Below, one piece after another: positions 27,120 through 36,933 of a stretch of DNA of 58,476 nt. The notes under the pieces are model-generated. The model saw only the letters and a list, made by a program, of their open reading frames with translations, ran no database searches and had not been told where the DNA came from. Position 1 is the first letter of the stretch; each line of letters starts with the position of its first letter. Source of the stretch: Sphingobacteriales bacterium. GTDB lineage: Bacteria; Bacteroidota; Bacteroidia; Chitinophagales; Chitinophagaceae. The position numbers and the translations under genes were made by a program. The stretch lies in assembly GCA_900299255.1 (NCBI GenBank), contig OMJB01000068.1, forward strand, positions 1 through 58,476, written 5' to 3'.

Positions 27120-28443
27120 TATTATAATAGCCGCAATGGGCATATTACTGTTGTCAAACAGCACTCGACTGGAGGCACAGAAAACAAAAAACCTCCCGCT
27201 GGATGAAGCTGTTCAGCTGGCCGTTAAAAACAGTGGGTCTCTGAAAATTGCCATATCGCGGGAAGATGAAGCCATGGCAAGGTATCGCGAAACAATAAAC
27301 AACCGCCTGCCCGATGTAAAAGTTTCTGCCGCCTATATGCGTGTAGCATCGCCGCAGATAGACCTTAAAACAAACTCAGGCAGTAAGGCTGATACATCAT
27401 CAAAGTCTGCTTCTTCGATGCCTAATGTAGACCAACTGGCCTACGGCATGGCTAATGTTTCTTTACCCCTTTTTTCCGGTTTCAGAATAAAATATGGCGT
27501 TGAATCTGCAAAATACCTGGAGCAAGCCGCCAGATTAGATGCCGAGCAGAATAAAGAAGAACTGACAGAACTGACGATCAATGCCTATATAAATTTGTTC
27601 AAAAACAGAAAATCACTGGAGCTGATTGAAGAAAACCTGAAACAGCAGAAACAGCGCGTCACCGACTTTACTAATCTGGAAAAAAACGGATTGCTTGCGC
27701 GTAATGACTTGTTAAAAGCACAGCTGGCACAATCCAATATTGAGCTGGCCCTGCTGGATGCACAGAACAATCTGAAAATGACATACATCAGCATGAACCT
27801 CCTGCTGGGCCTTCCTGAAGACACCGAACTGATACCGGACAGTGAGTTTGGAAGCACCGGTGAAGCAGGCAGTGCTGCCGCATGGGAACAAACAGCACTC
27901 ACAAAAAGAAAAGACATCGAGGCTATTTCGTTGAGAGAAAAAGCAGCCTCATCGGCTGTAAAATCGGTTAAGGGAGAGTACTACCCCGGCATTGCCCTAA
28001 CCGGCGGGTACATTGCTGCTGACATACCTGGCTTTCTGACTATTTCCAACGCGCTTAATGCTGGAATTGGGCTGCAGTATAACCTTGGTGCTCTATGGAA
28101 AACGGGCGCAAAAGTGGCAGAAGCAAAAGCAAAATTATATCAGACTCAGGTATCGCAGAATATGCTGTCTGATCAGATAAAGACCCAGGTAAACAGATCT
28201 TACCACGATTATTTGCTGGCCAATCAGAAAATTGAGGTGTATACCAGAGCCACTGAACAGGCAAACGAGAACTACCGTATCACCAAAAATAAATTTGACA
28301 ACAATCTGGTTACAACTACCGACCTGCTGGAAGCAGATGTAATGCAGCTTCAGGCAAAACTGAATCTCATGTTTTCAAAAGCGGATGCATTTGCTGCTTA
28401 CAAAAAACTACAACAAACCTCAGGCACACTGCTGGAAAAATAA
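27109..28443 (+). CDS. TolC family outer-membrane efflux protein
   Basis: The 444-residue protein has a signal peptide (about 1-23) and two outer-membrane efflux protein repeats rich in long alpha-helices (for example LEEAARLDAEQNKEELTEL-type segments and QKIEVYTRATEQANENYRITK), with conserved NLVTTTDLLEA near the C terminus. It forms the outer-membrane channel of the pump. It overlaps tetR by 11 bp and is followed after 59 bp by the membrane fusion protein, so it is co-transcribed with both. Confidence 0.92.
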   Translation: MKHSIIIAAMGILLLSNSTRLEAQKTKNLPLDEAVQLAVKNSGSLKIAISREDEAMARYRETINNRLPDVKVSAAYMRVASPQIDLKTNSGSKADTSSKSASSMPNVDQLAYGMANVSLPLFSGFRIKYGVESAKYLEQAARLDAEQNKEELTELTINAYINLFKNRKSLELIEENLKQQKQRVTDFTNLEKNGLLARNDLLKAQLAQSNIELALLDAQNNLKMTYISMNLLLGLPEDTELIPDSEFGSTGEAGSAAAWEQTALTKRKDIEAISLREKAASSAVKSVKGEYYPGIALTGGYIAADIPGFLTISNALNAGIGLQYNLGALWKTGAKVAEAKAKLYQTQVSQNMLSDQIKTQVNRSYHDYLLANQKIEVYTRATEQANENYRITKNKFDNNLVTTTDLLEADVMQLQAKLNLMFSKADAFAAYKKLQQTSGTLLEK

Positions 28444-28502
28444 AACTCACCTAAACAAACACAATTACTAATCAATTTCCCGACCTAATAAAATAAAGAT
28501 AA

Positions 28503-29621
28503 ATGTATCAGCAAACACAACCAAATACAGCACACCAGGGCCATGCGGAAGCACTAAAAAAGAAAAGCAAAGGATTTGCGGTAGCGTTAATAGTACTGCT
28601 GCTCGGCGGCACTGCTTTCGGGCTTACTAAATACCTGCACAGCCTGCATCATGAAGAAACTGAAGATGCACAGATTGAATCTGCCATCAGCCCAGTAATA
28701 CCCCGAATTTCGGGCTATGTAATGGAGGTGCGGGTAAAAGACAACCAGAAAGTAAAAAAAGGTGATACGCTGGTGATACTCGACAACCGCACAGAACTGA
28801 TTCAGGTGGCACAGGCACAGGCTGCACTTACAGTAGCTCAGAACAACCTCAGCGTTGCAGAAGCTACTACCAGAGTTTCTAAAGCCAATGTAACCACCGT
28901 ACAATCAAATGTGGCGGCTGCCGACGCACAAATCGAAGCGGCAAAAATTGCCCAGAACCGCGCCACGCAGGATTACAACCGTTACTTAAACCTGATCAAA
29001 GACCATTCCATTACACAGCAGCAGTTTGAGCAGGCAGAAGCAGCCAAACTTTCTGCCGACAAGCAGCTGGAAGTGCTCATCAGGCAGAAAAATTCGGTTG
29101 TTAACCAGACGAACGCCGCAACCACCCAAAGTGCTGCTACCGGACAGCAGGTGGGTGTAGCCAATGCAACTATTCAGCAAAGAAAAGCTGATTTGGAGAA
29201 TACATTGCTTAACCTGTCTTATACAGTTATTACAGCTCCTGATGACGGGCTTGTTTCTAAAGTAAATGTTCAGCCGGGGCAGTTGCTTCAGACAGGTCAG
29301 TCGCTGTTCAGCATAGTATCTGACGAGGCTCCTTGGGTGGTTGCCAACTTCAAGGAAACGCAATTGGCAAAAATGAGGCCCGGACAGAAAGTAACAGTTC
29401 ATGTAGATGCATACCCCGACCATGACTTCGAAGCAAAGGTTGCCTCTTTCTCTCCTGCTACAGGTGCAAGGTTTGCGTTGCTGCCACCGGACAATGCATC
29501 AGGCAACTTTGTGAAAGTAGTACAGCGGGTTCCGGTAAAAATTGAATTTACGGGCAAAGACCAGTTTGTGAAAGAACTGCGCCCGGGCATGAACGTGGTA
29601 ATAGATGTGCATATTGATTAA
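28503..29621 (+). CDS. HlyD/EmrA-type membrane fusion protein
   Basis: The 372-residue periplasmic adaptor links an inner-membrane pump to TolC. It has a single N-terminal membrane helix (about 24-43), a lipoyl/barrel-sandwich half (ISGYVMEVRVKDNQKVKKGDTLVIL), a long Ala/Gln-rich coiled-coil hairpin (about 95-225), the second half (TVITAPDDGLVSKVNVQPGQ) and a beta-barrel domain ending RPGMNVVIDVHID. It sits between the TolC-like gene and the MFS pump gene, the standard EmrA arrangement. Confidence 0.94.
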   Translation: MYQQTQPNTAHQGHAEALKKKSKGFAVALIVLLLGGTAFGLTKYLHSLHHEETEDAQIESAISPVIPRISGYVMEVRVKDNQKVKKGDTLVILDNRTELIQVAQAQAALTVAQNNLSVAEATTRVSKANVTTVQSNVAAADAQIEAAKIAQNRATQDYNRYLNLIKDHSITQQQFEQAEAAKLSADKQLEVLIRQKNSVVNQTNAATTQSAATGQQVGVANATIQQRKADLENTLLNLSYTVITAPDDGLVSKVNVQPGQLLQTGQSLFSIVSDEAPWVVANFKETQLAKMRPGQKVTVHVDAYPDHDFEAKVASFSPATGARFALLPPDNASGNFVKVVQRVPVKIEFTGKDQFVKELRPGMNVVIDVHID

Positions 29622-29681
29622 CCGAACAGCAACCTATAGCACAAGGAAGTAAAAGCAGTATTAAGAACTACACAACAATAA

Positions 29682-31268
29682 ATGCAGCAGGAATCTTTAG
29701 TTGAATACGGATCAAGGAGGGTGATTATTACGATCACTGCTATCTTCTGCGCACTGCTGGAGATTGTGGATACCACAATTGTAAACGTGGCGCTGAACGA
29801 CATGAAGGGCAATCTGGGCGCCACACTTAATGAAATTGGCTGGGTAATCACCGCGTATGCAATCGGCAATGTAATTATAGTACCTATGACAAGCTGGCTC
29901 TCTGCTCAGTTTGGCAGACGAAACTATTTTGCCGCATCTGTCATCATCTTCACTATCTGTTCGTTCCTGTGTGGCAACGCCTCGGGTATCTGGCAGCTGG
30001 TGTTCTTCAGGTTTCTGCAGGGCCTTGGCGGAGGCGCACTGCTGGTAACATCCCAGACTATTATTACAGAAAGTTATCCGCCTGAGAAACGCGGTATGGC
30101 ACAGGCTATCTATGGATTGGGCGTTATCATAGGCCCCACCCTCGGGCCTCCCTTGGGCGGTTATATTGTGGAGCATTTTTCATGGCCCTATATATTCTAC
30201 ATTAATATTCCTATAGGCACTATTGCTGCACTGCTCACACTCCAGTTTGTACGCAGCCCCAAATATGCCGAAAAGAAGAGTGCCAGCGAGGTGGACTGGC
30301 TGGGAATAGCCTTGCTGGCCATTTCAGTTGGATCGCTGCAATATGTACTGGAGCGTGGCCAGGAAGATGATTGGTTTGCGAGTTCTACTATCACTGCCCT
30401 AACAGTTACCGCTGTTCTTGGCGTATTCTTTTTTATCTGGCGCGAACTTACTGTCAAAAATCCGATTGTTGAGTTGAGGGTTCTAGGCAACGGCAACCTC
30501 AGGATAGGCACCATTTTATCGTTTATTATGGGCTTCGGTTTGTATGGCTCCACATTCATCATCCCGCTGTACCTGCAGAGCACACTTGGCTGGACAGCAC
30601 AGCAGGCCGGCGAGCTGATGATACCCGCAGCCCTGACCACTGCTTTTATGATGCCGATGATTGGAAGGCTTATACAAAAGGGCGCACGACAGCAGTTACT
30701 GGTGGCCATAGGCATGTTTATCTTCTGTATTTTTAGTTTCTGGGGATACAAGATTCTTACACCTGATACCGGGCGCACCTCTTTTTTGTGGATGCTGATA
30801 GTACGCGGGCTGGGAATGGGCCTTTTGTTCATACCCATCACAACTCTTTCCCTATCCACCTTAAAAGGACAACAGATAGGTCAGGGTGCATCTTTTACGG
30901 GCATGATGAGGCAGCTGGGCGGATCATTTGGCATAGCATTGATCACTACTTTTATGGCTCATCAGAACTCCGTTCACAGAAGTGCGCTGGTTACCCATAT
31001 TCAGGCTGACAATCCTTACGTGCAACAGCGCGTACACAATATGCAGCAAAATTTCATCAACCATGGAATACCGCCAGATGCGGCTCTGCAAAGTGCATAT
31101 AAGTCACTTGATTTTATGGTATACAAGCAGGCTTCTGTACTTTCCTACATGGACGTATTCCTGTACCTGGCACTGATGTTCCTGATCTGCATTCCGTTTG
31201 TACTTATAGTGAAGGAGAAAAAACACAAGAAAGAAGAACTGGCAGAAGCAGCCGCCGCTGCCCACTAA
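29682..31268 (+). CDS. DHA2 family MFS drug efflux pump (EmrB/QacA type)
   Basis: The 528-residue, 14-helix major-facilitator pump has DHA2 motifs: VDTTIVNVALNDM in the first helix, LSAQFGRRNYF between helices 2 and 3, FLQGLGGGALL, and motif C-like IGPTLGPPLGGYI. It exports hydrophobic drugs or lipophilic toxins using the proton gradient, with the adaptor and TolC-like protein encoded upstream. It is the last gene of the operon and is followed by a hairpin. The cytoplasmic C terminus is Lys/Glu/Ala-rich. Confidence 0.95.
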   Translation: MQQESLVEYGSRRVIITITAIFCALLEIVDTTIVNVALNDMKGNLGATLNEIGWVITAYAIGNVIIVPMTSWLSAQFGRRNYFAASVIIFTICSFLCGNASGIWQLVFFRFLQGLGGGALLVTSQTIITESYPPEKRGMAQAIYGLGVIIGPTLGPPLGGYIVEHFSWPYIFYINIPIGTIAALLTLQFVRSPKYAEKKSASEVDWLGIALLAISVGSLQYVLERGQEDDWFASSTITALTVTAVLGVFFFIWRELTVKNPIVELRVLGNGNLRIGTILSFIMGFGLYGSTFIIPLYLQSTLGWTAQQAGELMIPAALTTAFMMPMIGRLIQKGARQQLLVAIGMFIFCIFSFWGYKILTPDTGRTSFLWMLIVRGLGMGLLFIPITTLSLSTLKGQQIGQGASFTGMMRQLGGSFGIALITTFMAHQNSVHRSALVTHIQADNPYVQQRVHNMQQNFINHGIPPDAALQSAYKSLDFMVYKQASVLSYMDVFLYLALMFLICIPFVLIVKEKKHKKEELAEAAAAAH

Positions 31269-31274
31269 AAATGA

Positions 31275-31302
31275 CAAAGCCTCCGTTTGCACAGAGGCTT
31301 TG
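31275..31302 (+). terminator. Terminator hairpin after efflux operon
   Basis: A perfect 9-bp stem (CAAAGCCTC, 31275-31283, and GAGGCTTTG, 31294-31302) with a 10-nt loop lies 6 bp after the pump stop codon. The following tract is not T-rich, so strength is uncertain. Confidence 0.65.
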
Positions 31303-31374
31303 CTGTTGCTGTAAGACCGGTAATTACTTACCTTTTACAGCCCTGAGGTTTGGCACCGCAGCAAAGGTACGATA

Positions 31375-31968
31375 TTAAGCTGAATGGCTATCTTTCAGCT
31401 TTGCCTTTACTACTGTCAGATATTCTTCTTTCTTCGCCTTGCGTAGTTTTTTTGCGGATTTAGTAAAATACATGTGTTTCTCTAAAAAGCGCACCTGTAT
31501 CTTGTTCCATTGGTCTTCATTGTCAATAATACCGTACATGCACAGCTCTTCTTACAGGCCGTTACCAATTTTAAAGAAATCATCCCTACCCAGATAATCA
31601 AGGTCTGCATCACAGATAATCTCTTCCAGTAAATTATGAGGCGCTTGAGGTATGCGGGTAGCCATTATCATACCGCAGATGCGGTTGATCTGCTCTTCTG
31701 AATAGCCATAGGATGGCAGATGCTCCCTCACAATTTCGCACGAGATCAGCTCGTGATCTGCTTGTTGGCGCAAAAAGCCTGAGTCGTGAAACAATACTGC
31801 AGTAAGCAGCAGCGTAAGCTCATCACCCTGAATACCTTCCATTGATGCCAATATTTTCGCAGACCTGTAAACATCTTTGATGTGCTCTGCACTGTGGTAT
31901 GTCAGGTTTTTAGGGAGTTCCCTTTTAAGTTTCTTTAAAATAAAAAGTTTTACTTTTTCAAATTCCAT
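31375..31968 (-). pseudogene. HD-domain phosphohydrolase, interrupted by one in-frame stop
   Basis: The intact frame would encode 197 residues. The N-terminal 138 are an HD metal-phosphohydrolase domain with H25, H29, H61-D62 (FHD), H72 and the D120/D122 region (CDADLDYLG). A TAA at 31552-31554 then interrupts the frame at residue 139, but it remains open for another 58 codons. That part reads EELCMYGIIDNEDQWNK, then QVRFLEKHMYFTKSA, then a Lys-rich helical end, stopping at 31375-31377. In relatives the interrupted position is expected to be an aromatic residue (LYEEL-like), so one base change explains it. The substrate is unknown; the family includes nucleotide phosphohydrolases. The truncated 138-residue product keeps the metal ligands and might still be active. 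Confidence 0.8.
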
Positions 31969-32274
31969 TGACCATTCTTTAATATATGATGCAAAAAAAC
32001 TCCTTCAAAATGGAGAAGAAATGCACCTAACGCTTCCTACTTTGTAAAATTGTTTAACTAATGTAATACAATTTTAATAATCTTCATTAATATTTAATCA
32101 ATTTTTACTTTAAAATACTACTTTTTAACATTAACTATCCCTGCTGTTTGATTTTTTGATTAGAAACCTAAATAATATTACTTCTAAGGTAATATTATTT
32201 CTACATCCTCTTGGCCAGTTACGCTTCACTTAAATTTTATGTGCAGGAGCTCAGTGTACCAACATCAAATTTGG
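31969..32274. other. AT-rich intergenic region with inverted repeat
   Basis: A perfect 11-bp inverted repeat (AATAATATTAC at 32171-32181, GTAATATTATT at 32189-32199, 7-nt loop) is the only clear structure. It may act as a weak terminator for the minus-strand gene ending at 32275 or as an operator. I see no gene here. Confidence 0.5.
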
Positions 32275-32631
32275 CTAGACCTGCCTCACAGCAGCTTTGG
32301 GCGAAAGCAATGCACCCGCCAATGCAGCTAGCCCACCAACCAAACCACCGATAAATACAGTCACGGCAATAAACAGCACATAGCTGGGTAAATGAAACAA
32401 TGAGGCCATTCTTGAAGATAGGATATGATCATTTGCCACATCGCTGAGCAATGCAATGGTAAGCCACTGCAAACCAACTCCGCAGAATCCCATCAGAAAC
32501 GCTCTTCCACCGCTCTGTTTCATAAACATAGCCGCCAGAAAACACACCACAGCCACACTCCACCATGGCAGGAAATACGCTGCCGCAGCAGATAAAACAG
32601 CAACAATAAATACCGAATACAAAAACCTCAT
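32275..32631 (-). CDS. Small integral membrane protein, unknown function
   Basis: The 118-residue protein is almost entirely hydrophobic, with about four membrane segments (roughly 3-20, 24-36, 46-65 and 85-108, the last Gly/Ala-rich: FIGGLVGGLAALAGALL). It starts with ATG (MRFLYSVFIV). The 44-bp gap after the penicillin acylase gene on the same strand suggests they may be co-transcribed. I do not recognise a family. Confidence 0.7.
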   Translation of the reverse strand: MRFLYSVFIVAVLSAAAAYFLPWWSVAVVCFLAAMFMKQSGGRAFLMGFCGVGLQWLTIALLSDVANDHILSSRMASLFHLPSYVLFIAVTVFIGGLVGGLAALAGALLSPKAAVRQV

Positions 32632-32675
32632 TGTTCAGCAAAGAATCTTTTCAAAAATACAAATCAACCAATCAA

Positions 32676-35087
32676 CTAATTAATACTCCACTTCCACCTT
32701 ACCTGCTTATCGTCCTGTTGTTCACTATTAGGGAGAAACAGTAACCTGTAATATTTCCCGTCTGCCCAATGCTGCAGAAAATCAGCATAGTACCTGCTGC
32801 CAGGATTACCCGACTGCCCACCCGGATACACTCCATAAGCTTCAATCTCTTTGCCCATCTGTACTACCATACGCCACGACGGGCCATGGTCACGCTTCGT
32901 TGCATTTACCGTATTACCCCACCCTCCCACTTTCAGATGATCAAAACTAAATGCCGGCAACTTTGCCAGGTGGCTCACAGTGGTATTCTTGATATTGTAC
33001 CACTGAGTACTTCCCTGTTTTTCGCTGCGCGCCATACTGTCTGTGGCCATTCTATAACTTCTTGACACTATGGCAGAGTAATACCCGTCAACAGGCACAC
33101 CCTTCAGCGGATGAACATCTGACAGAAATAACTGCATAGTGCGTTCATGCAATGGCATTAGATTATTGGGTACATGACCTCCCAGCAGCGGATACCATAC
33201 CTCTCCATAAAAGAAACTCCACCACACCTGAAAAAAAGTAGCGGGCTCGCTCTCCGCTGTCAACCTGTAATCCCATTGACGCAATCCATCCAGGTACCTG
33301 CTTTGTACAGAGGCAGTATATTTTAATAAACCGGGTACTATGTTTGCAGCCAGATAAGAATAGGTTTCATTCTGTAATGCAAACATGTCCTCTACCCGGG
33401 CTTTCGATAAACCACTTAGTACCTGATTGATGCGCCAAGCCCTCAACTCCACAAACCCGCCCCTATCGTGGTAAGGATAGGTTGAATCTGTAACGTTCTG
33501 ATTGGCAGATGCGACATAACCCTGTGGTGGGTTCAGCACATGCGGATTCTCGCGCATAGGAATCAGTTCCTGCCAGAGCGTAGCACTGTCGGTGCCATCC
33601 ATCACAAACCTGCCCTGATCTTTCCATTTATTCACAAACTGCCCCTGCCCCCAGACTGCAATATCGCCCTGCCGGTCGGCATAAGCTATATTCTGCGCCG
33701 GGCACTGAAAATTCATAATAGCATCTACAAACTCATTGTAGTTGCGCGCCTTATTCAGCATATACACAGCCTTCAGTTCATTGGTGGGCCGGTAGGCCAT
33801 CCAGCATACCGCCAGCATCTTTTTCATGCCATCCCGCTCGCCATAGTTGTTATCATACATCACCGGGCCATGTATGGTATAGCTGATGGTATCCAGAAAA
33901 TCCGGTTTCCCCTTAATCCCTATCTTTTCAATGCGCGGCGAGAAGGCCAGTTGATTACCACCAAACCAGTACTTGTTTTTTTCATTTGCTACCGGATTTA
34001 TCAGATAGTAGTCTTTCACATCCCGGTAGTTGTTGGTGAAGCCCCACGATACACTGTCGTTAAACCCAATCACCACACCGGGCGTACCAGGCAACGATGC
34101 ACCATACACATTCAGTCCAGGCGCCTGCAGTTGTACCTCAAACCACAATGAAGGCAGATTCAATCCCAGATGCGGATCGTTGCACAGAATGGCTGCACCG
34201 CTTGCGGTTTTAGACCCACTGAGTACCCAGTTATTGCTTCCTTTGCCATCTTCACGCACTTCACCAAAATCATCAGGTTGAAATGAGGGGAACAGCGTTT
34301 TCTTATCAGGCACCCGTTTGGGGGCCAGCGAGGGTTGCTCAAAAACCGTACCCGAAGGTATCACCGGTGTGCTTCCCTGTATCTTTTCTGGGAACAAACG
34401 CTCCATCTGGCCACTGTCCAGTATGCCTTTCAGAAAAGTCATACCCAGGTCGTCTACCTTGCCCGAGAGGTCATCCGCCATGTACTTGAGCAGCAGTGCT
34501 ATTTTCAGATTGGCCCAGGGCTCCGGTTTAAAACCCATGAGCTTGTATTCAAGCGGCAGGTCGCGGTAACGTAGCTGGCTGATGTAGTAGTTAACACCTT
34601 CTGTGTAGGCATCCATCATCGCCTTGGTGGCCGGGTCTGACTCCATGGCACGAAGTGAATTTTCTGCCGCAAACACCATACCTTTTCTTCGCTGCTTCCT
34701 GTCGAATCTGAATGCCTTCTCCCCCACTACTTCACTCACCCTGCCTGCCGCTGCCCTTGCCTGCATATCCATCTGCCACAGCCTGAACGTGGCATGAATA
34801 TACCCCTGCATAAAATAGGCATCATGCTCCGTTTCTGTATGTATATGCGGCACCAAGCGCTCATCGAGCCAGACCGATGCCTTTTGCAGCCCGGGCAATT
34901 TTATAGCTGTTGAGAAATCTTCATTAACTGGTTCTGCGTTTGCCCAACAGCCGGCCATAGGATCAAGCAGCCGGCCAATGGCCGGCAGTCCGCCCAGCGG
35001 TTTATCCAGCAGATATATAAATACGGTAGTTAGTACCAGCAATACCCATCTGCCCGGCTTAATTTTTTTCGGCTTTTCGCCTGTCAT
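32676..35087 (-). CDS. Penicillin acylase family protein (S45 Ntn-hydrolase)
   Basis: The 803-residue protein of the penicillin acylase / acyl-homoserine lactone acylase group would be cleaved into two chains, with the new N-terminal Ser284 (GKGSNNWVLSG) as nucleophile. The alpha-chain region carries the HAT-FRLWQMD type motif. The beta chain contains NDPHLGLNLPSLW and GVVIGFNDSVSWGFTN, as expected. An N-terminal membrane helix (about 14-28) would anchor or export it. The natural substrate is unknown; N-acyl homoserine lactones or other acyl amides are possible. Confidence 0.93.
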   Translation of the reverse strand: MTGEKPKKIKPGRWVLLVLTTVFIYLLDKPLGGLPAIGRLLDPMAGCWANAEPVNEDFSTAIKLPGLQKASVWLDERLVPHIHTETEHDAYFMQGYIHATFRLWQMDMQARAAAGRVSEVVGEKAFRFDRKQRRKGMVFAAENSLRAMESDPATKAMMDAYTEGVNYYISQLRYRDLPLEYKLMGFKPEPWANLKIALLLKYMADDLSGKVDDLGMTFLKGILDSGQMERLFPEKIQGSTPVIPSGTVFEQPSLAPKRVPDKKTLFPSFQPDDFGEVREDGKGSNNWVLSGSKTASGAAILCNDPHLGLNLPSLWFEVQLQAPGLNVYGASLPGTPGVVIGFNDSVSWGFTNNYRDVKDYYLINPVANEKNKYWFGGNQLAFSPRIEKIGIKGKPDFLDTISYTIHGPVMYDNNYGERDGMKKMLAVCWMAYRPTNELKAVYMLNKARNYNEFVDAIMNFQCPAQNIAYADRQGDIAVWGQGQFVNKWKDQGRFVMDGTDSATLWQELIPMRENPHVLNPPQGYVASANQNVTDSTYPYHDRGGFVELRAWRINQVLSGLSKARVEDMFALQNETYSYLAANIVPGLLKYTASVQSRYLDGLRQWDYRLTAESEPATFFQVWWSFFYGEVWYPLLGGHVPNNLMPLHERTMQLFLSDVHPLKGVPVDGYYSAIVSRSYRMATDSMARSEKQGSTQWYNIKNTTVSHLAKLPAFSFDHLKVGGWGNTVNATKRDHGPSWRMVVQMGKEIEAYGVYPGGQSGNPGSRYYADFLQHWADGKYYRLLFLPNSEQQDDKQVRWKWSIN

Positions 35088-35243
35088 ATGCTTTCATGCT
35101 TTTTAATAAAAACGCTGTAAACACGCTGCAATATATCCTCAGCTGGAGTGATCCCGCTCTAAATTTTACATTGAATTCACCTTTGTAAAGCTAACCAATT
35201 GTTTTAGAATTATTGAATGCACCCCACCGCCAGATACAAAATC

Positions 35244-35273
35244 AAAAAAAGCCATTGGCAACGCAATGACTTT
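35244..35273 (-). terminator. Terminator of sialidase-like gene
   Basis: A 10-bp stem with one G-U pair (arms 35248-35257 and 35264-35273) is followed on the minus strand by a run of T (complement of the A run at 35244-35250). It lies 24 bp after the stop codon of the gene at 35297. Confidence 0.75.
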
Positions 35274-35296
35274 TTCCAAAATATCATTAGCAAACG

Positions 35297-36757
35297 TTAT
35301 TCCACAACCAACTTGCTGTAATGCATAGTCCCCTTCAGGTCTTCCAGCACAAAATAATAACTGCCTTTGGCTATTCCTTTCAGCGAAAATACAGCAGTAC
35401 TATTTTTCACTACTGGTTGCAGGGGTATGATCCTGCCGGTAATATCTGAGAGAAAACAAGAGCTGATTCCATCTATATTGCCAAGCGCAACAGAAAACTC
35501 ATTCGTTGCGGGATTTGGGTACACGCTGATCACAGTTTTAGCAGGCTGTGCAGCAACAGCGGCTGTTGACCCAACCGGGTAGGTTCCCTTCACATACATC
35601 ACCTTACCCGAATTATCATCTTCCCATACTACATGCACCACACCTGGGGCTACTGCTACATCGGCATCCATAACTGCCGAACTGGTAGAACCGGGCAGAA
35701 TGCTGTAACCAGTTAAACCTGTAGCAATATCCGGTGCAAATGAATAAGCTATATATCGTGTACCCGACACATTCTGCACCCACACAGCCACTGCCGCGTT
35801 TCCTGCATGGTCTATGCGCGGATAGTTCTGGTTAGATAGCCCTGTGAAAGGCCCGGTGATCCTGTTGTTAAAACCACTCATGCCTGAAATTGACTCTTTG
35901 CTCATGTTCACCAATGCTGTACCCGATGCAGAACTCATGTAAACAGAATAGATAGAATCACCCATCACAAAACCATCGGGCCCTGATGCCGGGCATGAAG
36001 TAATATTCCAGTTGGTTGTATCCACCCTTACGTTATTGGGGAAGGTCATACCTCCATCATTCGATAAGCCGGCCCATATATCGCGAATATTGCTGTTGTT
36101 GTCGCGGTATAGCATAATAGCTTTTGATCCCGAACTGATCAATGTTGCCGGACAGCAGTCACAAACCGGGCTGGTAGATTTGCTGGCCAGGACATCTCCG
36201 CTGAATGACATTCCAAAATCAGAAGACCTGCACACCACATACCTGGCGTTGGCCATGGTACCTGAGTCAAATTTCATAAATGATACCAGCGGATTGCCAG
36301 TTGATGTAGTAGTAACAATCGGGAAGCGGGAAAGGTCAGAGCCAATATTGTCTATACGCACAGGTGCAGCAAAGGCCATTCCGCCATTGTACGAATGCGC
36401 CAGGTAAGAATAATTGGTGCTTGTCATCTCCGGTGTCACTTTCATAGACACATACACTGTATCGCCATAGGCCGCCAGATCGGGGCCTGCCCACGACTGC
36501 GAAAATACTGTCAGTGAGCCCGACACCACTACTGGGGTGGTAAACGCACTGACGCTCCATCTGGAAAAATAAACTCTGGTATCTGTCTGTCCGAAAATTA
36601 CATACGGATCGCCACTACGGTTGAGCGCAATGCGCGGGTGGTTGTTGTGATTGGCATCAACCGAGTAAATAGATACAGGAGTGCCCCAGGTAATTGCCTG
36701 CGAAAACGCACTTGTACCCATTGATAAGATAAACAGTGTTGTAAATAATTGCTTCAT
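35297..36757 (-). CDS. Secreted sialidase-like beta-propeller protein with T9SS sorting domain
   Basis: The 486-residue protein has a signal peptide (about 1-19) and repeated beta-propeller blades containing Asp-box/BNR-like turns (SNDGGMTF, SSDFGMSF, HSYNGGMAF). The C terminus is of T9SS type A (VYPNPATNEFSVAL ... GSYYFVLEDL). An unusual CDCCPATL segment near residue 200 has three Cys residues in four positions. The propeller resembles exo-sialidases, but the catalytic Arg triad and Asp cannot be assigned with confidence, so an enzymatic role is uncertain. It is divergent from the CxxC protein gene at 36934, about 176 bp away. Confidence 0.82.
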   Translation of the reverse strand: MKQLFTTLFILSMGTSAFSQAITWGTPVSIYSVDANHNNHPRIALNRSGDPYVIFGQTDTRVYFSRWSVSAFTTPVVVSGSLTVFSQSWAGPDLAAYGDTVYVSMKVTPEMTSTNYSYLAHSYNGGMAFAAPVRIDNIGSDLSRFPIVTTTSTGNPLVSFMKFDSGTMANARYVVCRSSDFGMSFSGDVLASKSTSPVCDCCPATLISSGSKAIMLYRDNNSNIRDIWAGLSNDGGMTFPNNVRVDTTNWNITSCPASGPDGFVMGDSIYSVYMSSASGTALVNMSKESISGMSGFNNRITGPFTGLSNQNYPRIDHAGNAAVAVWVQNVSGTRYIAYSFAPDIATGLTGYSILPGSTSSAVMDADVAVAPGVVHVVWEDDNSGKVMYVKGTYPVGSTAAVAAQPAKTVISVYPNPATNEFSVALGNIDGISSCFLSDITGRIIPLQPVVKNSTAVFSLKGIAKGSYYFVLEDLKGTMHYSKLVVE

Positions 36758-36872
36758 TGTTTATTTAAATTTTGATTATTTATATCAAAAATAACAAAAT
36801 TTATTGATTTTCAGTGAGGACAGATTGCTTAAAAATTGAGGCAAAGGGCAAAAACTTGCAGGCCCAACATAT

Positions 36873-36906
36873 TTTGCGAGGCAGACCTTTTATTTCAGTA
36901 ATTTTG
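36873..36906 (+). promoter_or_regulatory. Candidate promoter of thioredoxin-like gene
   Basis: TTTG at 36873-36876, a 22-bp spacer, and TAATTTTG at 36899-36906. The ATG at 36934 is 27 bp downstream. The alternative GTG start at 36814 would lie upstream of this promoter, which supports the ATG. Confidence 0.6.
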
Positions 36907-36933
36907 CAGATAACTATTTTAAAGCCATCAATA

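Noticed and set aside
30197-30859. Minus-strand frame of 220 codons inside the MFS pump gene
   Set aside because: It is the complement of a transmembrane coding region; no domain is visible and the pump gene is certain.
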